A DNA stretch of 64,000 nucleotides from Saccharum officinarum. Taxonomy: Eukaryota; Streptophyta; Magnoliopsida; Poales; Poaceae. Below, in pieces: positions 32,006 through 43,551 of the stretch. The first letter of the stretch is position 1. Every line of letters starts with the position of its first letter. The notes under the pieces were generated by a model, which saw only the letters and a program-made list of their open reading frames with translations, ran no database searches and had not been told where the DNA came from. The DNA lies in assembly GCA_020631735.1 (NCBI GenBank), contig CM036188.1, positions 14,612,214 to 14,676,213 on the forward strand, in the 5' to 3' direction. A program made the translations under genes and the position numbers.

Positions 32006-34657
32006 CTAGGATTTGGGTGGCGTAGACGGTGGTTCCGGCAGCGCCTCCTCTTCTTGTGTAACTGTCTTCGCCTTCCATACCCGACTTGGTGCTTCGGTCT
32101 CCTGTTGTGTATCCTCGGGCCTTATGACCTCTCCTTCATAGTCTGCCCATACGTCCTTGATGATTTGCCTCCTTTGGTTACGGTTACGTCGCCTTCTTCT
32201 TGTCCTGACCTGCTTAGAATCTTCAACTATATAGTTAGGGTCATTAAAGTAGCGGCGTACCTTCTCAGAGGGGAAATGCATATGGACTTCTCCGGTTCCA
32301 ATGTAGATGATTGCTTTGACGGTGCCTAGGTACGGTCTTCCTAGGATGATGGGTGGATCGTACTCGTCGTCTCCCATGTCAATGACCTGAAAGTCTGTAT
32401 GGACAAAATGATCGTTAATTTTAACAGGGACATCGGTTACTATACCTTCGACCTTTCGGGATGTCTGATCTGCCATCTAAAGCTGAGTGTATGTTGGTTT
32501 TAAAGGCATGGTCCCGTACAAGAGCTGATAGGTGACTGTGGCCATTATGTTGATGCCTGATCCAGTGTCGCAGAGCGCCTTTTGAAAGAAGTATCCATTG
32601 ATTGAGCACTCAATGCTTGGCATACCTGGGTCGTCCTTCTTGTTCAGGAAGGGCGACTTGAGTCGACCATCTTGACCTCCTTGAACTGCAGTGACCATCT
32701 TAGCTGATTCGGTCCATCCTTGGTTGTTCTTGTTCTGCTTGTTCCTCCTGTTGGTCCTCTTCCTTGGTTCATGTTGGGGTTGCTCTGGGATTTGTGTAAT
32801 CTTGTTCTTGAAGGAAAACGTCTCCTTCCTCCCCTTGATGTTGAAGTTGATCTTCGCAGCGCTGGCGTAGATGACAGCTCCCGAGGTGTTCAGGAATGGC
32901 CTTCCCAGAATAACTGGTGACCTCTCATCGGACCCGGTCTCTATCACCACGAAGTCAGCTGGAGCATACGAGGTACCAACTCGGACACACATGTTCTTTC
33001 ATATTCCTTGAGGAAAGCTTAGTGTCCGATCTGCAAGCTGCAAACACATAGTTGTTTCTGATAAAGGATATGTAAAGAATTTTTCATAGAGTACCCTGGG
33101 CATAATGTTGACACTGGAGCCAAAGTCGCAAAGTGCTTCTAGGAAGTCCACCATGCCGATGGAGATCGGGATGACGGGGCATCCTGGATCGCCTCTCTTG
33201 ACTGACAGAAGGTCATTATGTACTCCGACAGCGGGATTACTCCAATAGTTACCTGCATCAAATATGTCTACAAGATTTGCAGATTCTAATCCTTCTGGTT
33301 GTGATGGTATACCGGGGTTAGTAGCAGGAACAGCAGCATCTATTTGATTTAACTGAGATTCAATCATTTTATTAAAGCTAATTTGGTTTTTGATGGCAGT
33401 AGAGAAATTATCCATTCTATTATTTATGTTTTCTAGTATTTTATCATTGGATGTCAATTTCTTAGACAAGTTATCCATTAGCTTTCCTTGATTAGACACT
33501 AACTCTCTCAGGGGTGGAAAATTATTATTGTTGTTGTAAGAGTTATTACCTTGATAATTACCTGAGTAGTTACCTGAGTAGTTAGACCTCTGTTGATTCC
33601 AACCTTGATTTTGTTGAGGACGGTTGTAGTTGTTGTTGTTGTTGATGTACCTTGCATCCTCAAGCATCTCAGGGCAGTGATTGCCTGAGTGTCCAGTGTC
33701 TCCACATTCCTCACAAGTCATGTGAGAGTCGTAGACGTTCATGACTTCTCTTTTGTCTCCAGCTTTGTCATCGAGCTTTTTCATGAGTAGGTCTAACTTT
33801 GCAGACAGCATGTCTACCTCCTTGAGCTGGTGCATACCTCCACCCTTCTTGCGTGTTTGAGTCCTCTCTTCGTTCCAACCTTGGTTGGACGCCATCTTCT
33901 CCACAAGGGCTGTAGCTTGTGGTATGGTGAGTGATAGAAATGCGCCTCCAGCTGCAGCATCCATTGTCTCACGAGCACTAGTGATGAGCCCATGATAGAA
34001 AGTCTGCATAAGTAGCCAGCTCTCCATTCCATGATGGGGACATTCTAGGATGTAATCTTGAAAGTGCTCCCATGCTTCTGGAACGGATTCATCATGTTGT
34101 TGCTGAAAACTTGTAATCTTCTCACGGAGAGCATTGGTCTTGCCCATGGGAAAGAACTTAGCCAGAAAGTTCGTAGAGCAGAGTGCCCACATAGTGTTCT
34201 TATCCTTCGTCGCGTAGAACCACTGCTTCGCTCTCCCCAATAGTGAGAATGGGAAAAGGCGAAGTAGTATGGCGTCTCTGGGAACATCTAATATAGTGAA
34301 TGTGTTACAAATCTCCAGGAAGTGTTGGAGATGAGCACTTGTATCTTCGTGTGGCTTCCCACAAAACTGGTTGGCTTGTACCATGTTGATGAGCCCTGGC
34401 TTGAGCTCAAAGTTCTTGTCAATGGCCGCGGCAGGTCCAGTGCGGATGTTGTCCGTAGTGGGAGCTGAGAACTCGCGGATCGTCTTGTTCACCATGGCTG
34501 CGAACTCTGTTGACAAATTCCGGATGAAACTTCGGCGGTCTTCTGAATTGGATGAAGTGTTGCGTCGAAGTGTTGACTTCTTGAGCTTGGCTCTTGCCCC
34601 TCTGATTAATGCTTCGGGGTTGTCAACAAAATTTTCTGGAAGATGTCCTCTATTCAT
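32006..34657 (-). pseudogene. gypsy gag plus two tandem retropepsin-like domains, two nonsense codons
   Basis: ATG at 34657-34655 opens one frame of 884 codons with stops only at 32996-32998 (TGA) and 32474-32476 (TAG). Both stops are one C-to-T step from Arg and Gln codons. Gag includes FELKPGLINMVQ, the capsid block RLFPFSLLGRAKQWF and one CCHC knuckle (CEECGDTGHSGNHC). An Asn-rich linker follows. Protease-like domain 1 has ALCDFGSSVNIMP (the usual DTG/DSG is DFG) and ILGRPFLNTSGAVI. Domain 2 has ALCDTGSGINIM and ILGRPYLGTVKAII. Each stop falls inside one protease domain. The C-terminus is basic (RTRRRRRNRNQRR). Gag-Pro without RT fits non-autonomous gypsy derivatives. Confidence 0.85.
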
Positions 34658-34791
34658 ACATCACCCTGCAAAACAATAAGAATGGAAAAATACAGGGGTA
34701 AATCTGTATGGAAGAATTGATGATCTCAATCACTTAATGATGCGAATGATGACTCAAATTCCGTATTCATTCCTTGTTAGTAAATCAACCT

Positions 34792-34809
34792 TCCCCGACA
34801 ACGGCGCCA
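34792..34809 (-). other. gypsy primer-binding site (tRNA-Asp type)
   Basis: The minus strand reads TGGCGCCGTTGTCGGGGA eight bases inside the 5' LTR. It is close to the tRNA-Asp-complementary site common in plant gypsy elements. Confidence 0.8.
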
Positions 34810-34817
34810 AAAATGTT

Positions 34818-36465
34818 TGTTGGGCATTCTTAACGTCATTACCAAAAGTAGACTTAGTTTTCTAATTCTGATAACGGCGCCAAAAATGCCGAACCTATCC
34901 CTCATGCCACTTAAGCCAAGTTGTCATCCCCAGCATGACATGAGAGACGCGGTATTGAAATATGCAACTGCTCTTCTAAATAAATAATAAATAAGATCTG
35001 CAAGCGCACAGATTAATACCGATGTAGCATTTTAACCGGGAAGTATTCCAGGTATCGTTATTTATATTTTTACCACTGGGAAGGGATTACTAACATCAAT
35101 GTTGATTATGGAATGGAATATAGGAATGAGTATCAATCATTGCATGTATAAGTGAGAGCATTCATCTATCTCTTGCATACAGGGGTAAGTGTCACATAAA
35201 GTATAGATAAAGTATGAATGGTGACAAAGATAATTAATCTGATCAGCTAGCCACACATAATAATGATAATCACCTCAACAGATATTCTAGCAAGTCATTA
35301 GCATGGTATTAGGACGAACTACAAGGATATTTCCTAAGTTATTCTTAACTATAAAGTCTAGCATATCATAGTTAGTGCAAGTACACTTGGCAATCATTGC
35401 GAGAAAGGACTACGCCCATGCATAGTGATATTATCAAGGAAGATGAGAAACATAGCAATCACTCCCCCGTAATAATGTTGCTCTGCCTGCCTTACACACG
35501 GGAGGGGGACTATATAAGAACCAACGAAGCTGTCACCATCGCGGACCACCCCACGATCTGGCATATAAGGTGCAATCGCAGATAAATATGGTCTAAGCAC
35601 CACGCCTACACAATATTTATCATTTACCCATGGATCCGATGGATAAACGCTATACGATCCTAAACATGTATATAATTCCAATCTAACTAAGCCAAGCGTA
35701 TAACTACGATAAACTAAGAACAATATAATCGCAAACATAAACAAGTAGAGCATAGTCATAATCAATATATTGAAATAGAACAAAGTTGTATTCATAATAT
35801 TGAAGAACAAAGATGAACAATGAAGAACAGTAAAGGAATTACCAAGAATCCTCTTGATAGATCCGGAAACCAACCGAAGATTGACTCCTTCTAGTTCTAA
35901 TCCTATGTAGCTATGCTATACTAGAGATCTAGTTGATGTGGTGGCTCTAGGGCTTGATCAGAGACTCTCCTCCTGAGATTAGGGTTTGAAGAATTGAGAA
36001 TGAGGGAGTGCCTTCTCCAGGGGCTAGGGGTCCTGCTTATATAGCCCCCTCAAGTGAACGTGGGCCGTCGGATCAAACCGACATTAATCGCACGGTTTTC
36101 CTTGATCCCTTAGGTCGGTGGAGCATAATCCGCGAGACGGAGCTTGATTGGCTCTCAGGCCAGGGCGGGCGCCCTAGGGAGCAGGGCGGGCGCCCTGCCT
36201 CCGGGCCCGTTCGGCCTCCCGTTCGATCTCGTGGCTTCTGGAGTCTTCTAGATGATAGAAAATCGGTGAACACGTTATTATCTCTATGTAAACCCGACGT
36301 GTGGGCCTTTCCTCCGTATTTTCTGATAACCCCCTGCAGAAACAGACAAACACCAAAACTCATGGAATTCTGTCAGATAAAACCCTAAGTCTAGGTGTTG
36401 GTTGCATTTGGATCCTTTTCTTTATTTATTTGATAACTATATTTGGTACTTAAGAACCGTCAACA
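34818..36465 (-). repeat. gypsy 5' LTR (1648 bp)
   Basis: It is equal in length to the other LTR. The minus-strand TATATAAG is at 36036-36043. An internal copy of the primer-site core, CGGCGCCAAAAATG, sits at 34875-34888 and is identical to 34802-34815 in the true primer-site region. Confidence 0.95.
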
Positions 36466-36548
36466 CATCACCATCCAGATTAGGGACACGCAGCATTTGA
36501 TTCACTCGTTGGCTTAAGACCCCCACGGGACCAAACGCCGACAGGCAA

Positions 36549-37470
36549 TTTTCTGATTCTACCTGCAAGTGAGCAAAATCAAATCTTATACCGTGTTGAT
36601 ATATGTTGAGAATTATTTAGTGATGATCAATTAGGGGGTAATGCCCATCATTAGCAACTAATGACGGTTCCTATAGAGGCGTGGGAGAGTGTTTGTTCAC
36701 TCTCTCACTGACAAGATAACTGTCCAATCGGGCATGTATATATATGTGTACAGTACTATTCATGAATACTGAATATAGAGATCGCTTTTCCATCAATTCT
36801 TGCTTTCACTCGCTCACACTGAACCATCATATGTGCCCCAGACTAAACTTTCTTGGACTTTTATTTCAACCATGAGCGCCCAAAACGAAAAATCATACTT
36901 GCGACAATAAAACTGATCCTTTTAACATGAGCTTTCCACACAACCAAAACCCAAAATCATACTTCCAATATTAAACTGACCCTTTTAACACACATAAAGA
37001 TCTAAGATTCCACTCCAATTTCTCAATTTCATAGTGAAATCTTGAAACCATTCACTTTTGGGAGCACAAGCTATGCGAGGACTCCTTAGCCTTCTTGTCC
37101 ACCAAACTTAATAAGTTTGAAAAGTCATGGTGATGGCGACAAGGAGACCAAAGAAAGCCACTACTCACGATAGCCAAAGAAGCAACTTGGTAGACATTAA
37201 GAGAATGACCAAAGCAAAGAGCTAACCATTTGTCCCCAACTTTACACAACCAATACACTAGGGCAACAAATACACTATTTTGCTGCTCTTCTTCCTCCTT
37301 CATTTGATCTCCTTCGCTACAATTGTTTCATGTTGTGGCGTCATCCGCTCCATGCCTCAACTAGGGGTTAGGGTCGATTGGGGTGCTTCTAGGTTGGATG
37401 GGGACTCTTCTCTGGTGATGCACAGGGTATAGAGGGAGGTCATTGGCCCATCGATAGCTTGCAATGAAGG
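36549..37470. repeat. Segmental duplication block, partner of 50090-50880
   Basis: The text 36825-37320 closely parallels 50170-50700 (for example CAAAATCATACTTCCAATATTAAA, CCATTCACTTTTGGGA, AGCCTTCTT(G/A)TCCACCAAACTTAA, CAACAAATACACTATTTTGCT). Order and orientation agree with the CBP-A/CBP-B duplication. No protein is recognised. Confidence 0.75.
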
Positions 37471-39619
37471 GTAGCACAAGGCACCAGTATCTTTTCTAGC
37501 AGAGCAGCGTCAATGATCGTAGGTCCCAGCGATCCCGAAATCTAGTGGCCCACTAAACAACTAGAGAAATCGAGCAGCCCAAGACTTGGGCCGGGAAGCC
37601 CGACCCAGTCTTTCCTTTTGATTGGTATGATCGGTGGACCCAACGCTCAGGCCAACAAGCCGACCCAATCCTTACAGAATGAGGGGGAATTCGGGAGGGC
37701 TATCAATCCAGCTATAAAACCTCTGGCACCCGAGTGCCACATAAATCACCCAAGTTTTCCGAACGAGCTCAGAGTACATAACCTCGGCGGACGCATGCCC
37801 TATGGAGAACCAGAAAAATGGTTGATTCAGTTTGGCCAAAGTATGAGCTCTCAAATATGGAAAAAGAGTTTTATAAAATGCCCTATGTGGGTGTACCAAG
37901 TCATGTTTTATACCAAGACATGGACGTCACTTGTTCTACCCGATTGTAATTCAAAGAGTGACATGCGCTGCTACCTCTGCTGCAAATGCATTCGTCATTT
38001 GTCGTGGTGACATCTATACAAGTGTCACCCGATTAAATGGGCTGCTAACCCTATGGACTATGAAGTCTGAGCCCTTCAAGTCAAGACTATTGCATTCACG
38101 GCTACTTCCTAGGATCGGACATGCATCAAGCTGCACATGACTCCAAGGCTCATCGGGTCGGGGTACCCCAGAAATGTAAGAATGCTCGACTTAGTGGGGA
38201 AAAAGACTCAAACTGAGTCGACCATATGTAGAAGTCATAAAATAAACCCTTTGTTGATAAACTTTGTTACATTTTTTTGACAAGTGTGCAATAACAAAAA
38301 CCTACCGAAGACTACTCCGTGTACAATAACAAAGACCTATCGAGTATCGGGGTAGCCCACACCCAATTGCAGCTCAGCCCTACAAAGGAGGTCTTTTGCG
38401 CTAACGCAAGAGAAACTAGTGGAGAATTTGCATACACAAGAAAACCAACATCCGATTCCTAGCAGAGGCAAGGCCATAGACTAGGAGAGTCAAGAAAGGG
38501 AACACCCTCATGAAACTTCCACTAGCAACACCCCCTCAGGAGTGGGAGGAGAAGTGGAGCCATGAGGAGACCTACCTTCCGATTGCCCCATGAGAAGGAG
38601 TGACTAGTTGGGGAGTACCCTTGTTAACATCCCCCTAGGAGCAGGAGGTGAAGTGTAGTCAGGGATCAACCTCATCCCCGCTGATTGCTCCAGAGGAAGG
38701 AGGATTCCCATGCACCTGGTATTGGCCTGACATCCAAGCCACCAAATCGGTGCATGAGGTTCTGCAGGGAACAATTTTAGCACCATGACAACTGCACGCC
38801 ACCGGATCCTGATGGTGGCCTTACTAGTTGAGGGTCACCGTAGGTGCTTTGATGGTAACATTTCCATCGACACTTCGATGCCCCTCAACTATGCCCACCA
38901 TGGTTTCATCCTAGGAGCCATGACCATGCACGGACTGTAATCAGTAGCCTAGGCCACACATGGTGACAATCCTCTTCGCCTTCTTGAAACTTCCACTAAC
39001 ATCCATGATGAACAAACATAGTTGTGCCCAAGCATTGGAGGAAGCCAATCTTGAAGGCCTTCTCCTAGCGATGTTAAAGCCGCTAGGGGATGATAGACAT
39101 CAAGGCAATTGAAGACTGCAAGTAGCTGAAGACTCTTCTCTACTCTATCTAGTGCTAAGGGAAACCAAAGGTGAGGGGTAACCATGAAGGCTTCCTCTAC
39201 CTTGGCTTAAGTAGCCGCCCTAAAGACATGAGTGGATGATTGAATAGTTGCGATCCGTGACCCACGCGGCCATCCACACGAGTCATGGGGTGTAATAGTA
39301 GGAGCGGGGAAGATGAGGCAGATCAGATTGCTTGGCACGTTCATCCTTATCTTCAACAGGACTTAAGGACGTGCAATAACTAGTGAACCAAAGACTACAC
39401 GTGCGCTCAGGTGCTTGGGGAGTCAGAATCCTTGTGTGGAAAATTCCTCCACCCAAACACCCTCAGCACCTGAGAGGCATCTAGCTCATGAAGAAGCTAA
39501 CTACCCGAAGGCTCTCGCACCCAAGGAGCACTTATCACATGACGAATAGGCTGCCTGAACATTCTTGGCACCTGAGAAACATTCAGGATCAATTATATCA
39601 AGTATTCAGGGAACCTCGC
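37471..39619. other. Decayed LTR-retroelement-like sequence, no gene recognised
   Basis: A TATA-like GCTATAAAACC near 37711, and clustered ACCCGAC/GGGTCGG words, suggest LTR fragments. 38460-39560 is of intermediate GC with no ORF above about 80 codons and no domain. Two forms of CACCTGAGA(G/A)(G/A)CAT lie near 39468 and 39560. Classification is not possible from the sequence alone. Confidence 0.4.
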
Positions 39620-40290
39620 TGTTGACATTTCTTAGCATTGCTACTAGAGATGTAATCCCCAGCAACGACACTAGAAATGCTTATGGTATTTAATGTGACT
39701 TAGAAAGATATGAAATTCTACAAGCGCACAGATATACCATTGTAGCACTTCATCGGGAGTATTTCAGGTATTGTTATTTATATTTTACCATAGGGAGGAG
39801 CGGTGGCTTAATAGGATATTGATAAATATATATACTTATGATGGAATCATTAACTAAACACTTACTCTAAATAGAAGTAAGCCAAAAGATATATGAATGA
39901 TAAGTACATGGCAATGATAATAATCTAGAGATAGAAACAAATACTCATAAATGTAGTATAGCGAGACTAAGTAGTAATACAAGAGAGAAAGATTCCTAAG
40001 GTATTCCTATATATCAAGTCTATGTATACAAAGGTATATTAACTCTTCATCTATGCATAAGGGACATTACTAAGGAAGAGCAAGAACAGAGCATGACTAC
40101 TTGCGTCACAACTGGTCCTACTTGGCCTACAAACAGGAGGTGGACTACAAATGACTCAACGAGGCTATCACCCTCGCGATCTACCACAGATCTAGAATGT
40201 AGGGTGAATCCGCAGGTAAACAACGTATAAGCACCATGCTTACACAATGTCGACCACACTTAACCCACTCGAGTACTAAGCCAAGCACTT
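39620..40290 (-). repeat. Diverged partial LTR related to the nested gypsy LTR
   Basis: It begins TGTTGACATTTCTTAG. It shares with 28228-29875 blocks such as CAAGCGCACAGAT, GATGTAGCA-type text, GTATTTCAGGTAT(C/T)GTTATTTATATTTT, the GCGGACCACC-like region and TAAGCACCA(C/T)GC(C/T)TACACAAT. It also has a primer-site-like AGCAACGACACTAGAAATG near its start. The right side is lost at about 40290, and no internal region is attached. Confidence 0.7.
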
Positions 40291-40294
40291 TGTG

Positions 40295-40525
40295 ATCTTA
40301 TGCATAAACGCATATATGTGTTGCTAAAAGCCCAAATAAGTGTTGTTATGGTCTCTACCAACGCATGTTATATGCATTGCTAAAAATGATGTTGCAAGGT
40401 TCTATTGCAACACATATATATGCATTGGTAAGTGATGTATATAAGTGTTGCAAGCTAGCAACGGATGTGTCTATGTTTCACCAATGCATATATGTGTTGC
40501 TGTGAAAATATGCCATATGCCTTCA
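40295..40525. repeat. Short repeats of GCATATATGTGTTGC
   Basis: GCATATATGTGTTGCTA-like words occur about seven times within 230 bp on both strands (near 40310, 40365, 40412, 40425 and 40485), often separated by TAAAA. This resembles subterminal repeats of a DNA transposon, but no ends were identified. Confidence 0.5.
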
Positions 40526-40640
40526 GGATTTGTTATTATGATTATATATATATGCTGCAAAATAGTAATTCTTTTCTGCCAAATAGCTTGGCCAATTAAA
40601 TATACTCAATACAACAATCAGCCACAATTATAAACTACAG

Positions 40641-43166
40641 ATCTCTAGACAAAACCAGATAGTATTGATTATTTTTATACAAGTTATATTGACGGTTTAT
40701 GATGAGTGTTAACTACTTTCAACACTCGGTACCCAAGGAATGCTAATTGGGAGCCTCTAGGACCCGAGGGTCACAGAAGGCTGTAAAGCCTAAAGGATGG
40801 AAGTCAATCTGCTGGCTACTAGTGAATATATGGGACCAGGATACCTCACCGCCTGTATTTTGACCCACGCCTGGCTGCTGGGCTGAAGACAACGACAAGG
40901 AATCAGGCCCACGTACAGCGGGTTCATCAACAGACATGGCATTCAAGATATCAAGTCAACTGGCATCATGATACTCGCAAGATATGGTCAAATGATTTGT
41001 TGCACTTTCCGTGTAACAAATTAGGAAAACCATCTGTTAACCGATCGGATCTACTGTAATCCTACCCACTAGGCTATATAAGGAGGGATAGGGACCCCCC
41101 GATCAGCATTCTATTCCTTTACTTTCTAATGCATAGCTTACACCAACGCCCCTATAATGGATCGTACAAATACAGAGAGATCCACCTCAAATTGGACATA
41201 GGGTACCACATACCTGAACTATTATAGTCCATGTGTCTTGTGTGCTACTCATCCGTTTCCCTTTACGCAAATAGGCTGATCCATACTGCTGAAGTAAATA
41301 CTTTCAATAGTAATCTTATAAGATCTGGGTAGGTCAACATGATTGACTTGACTCCCAATGCTATCTAGTCGATATCTTGTCTCCCAAGTAGTCGATGCAC
41401 CCCCATCCAGTTTGGGCCTCTTCCTCAGTAGGCTCGACCTGCCCTGTTCTAGTTGGGCCTTTCTCCATGTGGTGAGGGGACCCAAGGCCCAACATACTAG
41501 CATAGTAGCCTCCGAAGATCTTTATGATGAGTAGATCATCCGCTCGACCTGTCAGTTACTTATTACAACACAATCCTCAAGCTCCTATGTAGATATTGCT
41601 CATCATGAACACCTGTATTGGTAAGAATGGGGAGAGAAGGAGAATTCAAGGTGCCAAGTCTTTTTTGCCTTTATCGTTCCACCTGTGACACTGGAATAAG
41701 GGGATCACCAGCCATCCGATCCACCTACCCCTTTGGGCAGAGGCCTATAAAAGGCGCCTCTGATGAAGCTCTCACTATGTTCGAGGTTCCTAGTTCGTTC
41801 TCGAGAGAGGGGAATGAGTTTGTTATGCACTCATCATGTCTCCCTCCACAAGAGCTCGCAACCGTTGTCTTTGATTTTGGTTGAAGGCTCTCCGTGTCCT
41901 CTTTTGTTCCCCAAATGCAGCTATGGCTGCTCGACCAAGGTTTCTCGACTGTCCCGGGGTGTTTGCTCCTGACGGTGCATCACCATCGAAGTCCCTCGCG
42001 GTTTCCCATTGCTGCTGCAAGAATGGTGTTTGAGCTTTCTTCAACACTTCCGAAGAATGTCATCACCCTTCCCTAGAGCAAAGAAAAGGGCGCACGCTAG
42101 TAGATATCAGAAGAAGATTCATAACATGCCCCTGCGCTTGGTTCTAGATTCATGCACTGATGACCCGACCGACATCAGGAAAGGATCCACGTGTACATGT
42201 AAATTCTCCTCTAGGAGCTTGAGCTCAACTGGTTCCTCCAGCGTCGAGTGTAATTTGTAGTTTTGCAAAGCATCAGGTACTTCTTTTCTCGGGGAAGGTC
42301 TTTGTTATCGTACAACATGCGACCTATCGAAGGTCATTGTTATTGTACATCGAGCACAATAATGCATCGAACAGTGTTGTTCGCCGAACACTGCCAGTCG
42401 AGTACGTTGAGTACCTTTCTCCACCATGGATGATGCTGGACAATGGCGTTGTCTCCCCTATGAATCGACCATAGGGTCCTGGTCTGATAGTTTTATACAT
42501 CGAGTATAATATTGTTTTGATGACGCCATCGCTGGCACCGTAGTTTGATTAAAAAACGCTTTGCATCTTGGGCAGCAACGCTTACCCCACGTCGAGCTAC
42601 AATCGGGATGAGCGAGTGGCGTCTTAGTACCCGTCGACCGTCGTCGAGTATCCAGCTCCGTAGTACAAGCTGAGACCACACCTTAAACCCCCAGTCAAAT
42701 ATCGACCAGCATACTTTTTCTCACTCGATCGACCAGTTTCTCTAGGGCACGCTCGCAAATTCGACTAAGAGCTCGCTCGGTTTTCCAGATGCACGCGCAT
42801 CATGATAGTTTGTAGTTATATACTCCATTATAATTTAGTGCAGTTTATGTATAGTTATCAATTAATAACTTTTTTAAACAAGAAACGGCTATATTGTCTC
42901 TCGTAAACACAACTACAACCAAATAAAGGAGATGGTTACAACATGAGTTACTACTCAGTTACAACTTTGTGTGGTTTGTAGTTATAAATTTAAGACACAT
43001 TTCTCTTATTCACTACTCAGTAACTTATTCTTCACTGGCTGGAGACACATTATGAGACGTCCTCCATCATCACAGTTCACACATCGGATCCAAAAATTCA
43101 TCGATCGTGTGTCACCGTCACGCACACTGGACCAGATCAAGAGCGAGATGACGGCATCTAATGCGT
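40641..43166. other. LTR relics, no gene recognised
   Basis: Two promoter-like spots suggest old LTRs: GCTATATAAGGAGGGATAGGG at about 41072 and GCCTATAAAAGGCG at about 41742. The sequence 42280-42790 is rich in TCGA words (ATCGAGTA, GTCGAG) but has no ORF with a domain. 42800-43166 is AT-rich and leads into the 3' end of CBP-B; part may be its 3' UTR. Confidence 0.4.
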
Positions 43167-43551
43167 TCACGGCTTGGTGTAGATGGCGACGTTCTTCCAG
43201 TGCGCCTCCATGCGGTGGGAATGGTTGTGAAGCCCCTGCGTGTACACGCCGAACTTGAAGTAGTGCTCCTTCCCGCCGTGGCCTTGGACTTCCAGCCTCC
43301 TCTCGCCGTCGACGAACACGGTGACGTTCCCGGCCGCGACGTCGTGCACCACGTTGAGCCGGATCCACCGGTCGTACACGCGGTCTGCAACCACCCTGGT
43401 CAGGTTGTGGTAGTAGGTGAGCTGGCCGTCGTAGACGGGCAGCATCACCGTCGATGCGTGCGGCTTGTCCGCGCCGAAGATCTGCATCACCGACGCGCCC
43501 GACGTGCCCCACGGCACGTACACGTCGCCCTCGAACTGCCACACCCCGGAG

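Larger units (their letters stand above)
28228..36465 (-). mobile_element. Non-autonomous Ty3/gypsy element with gag and two protease domains, 8238 bp
   Basis: The 1648-bp LTRs (28228-29875, 34818-36465) differ at about ten positions by eye, nearly all transitions. The element is flanked by a CATCA duplication inside the solo LTR. On the minus strand a tRNA-Asp-type primer site follows the 5' LTR, then a gag-protease frame (34657-32006), about 2.1 kb of non-coding sequence and a polypurine tract. No reverse transcriptase, RNase H or integrase is present. By LTR divergence it is the youngest large insertion in the window. Confidence 0.95.
27149..36543 (+). repeat. Solo LTR of a Ty3/gypsy-like element, split by a nested gypsy element
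   Basis: The LTR parts are 27149-28227 and 36471-36543. It starts TGTCGGGTACC and ends ACGCCGACA, with inverted TGTCGG/CCGACA ends, and is flanked by GGCAA duplications (27144-27148, 36544-36548). No internal region or partner LTR is present, so it is a solo LTR left by recombination. Plus-strand orientation is inferred from the TATA box at 27948. The nested element sits at the CATCA duplication (28223-28227/36466-36470). Confidence 0.9.
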
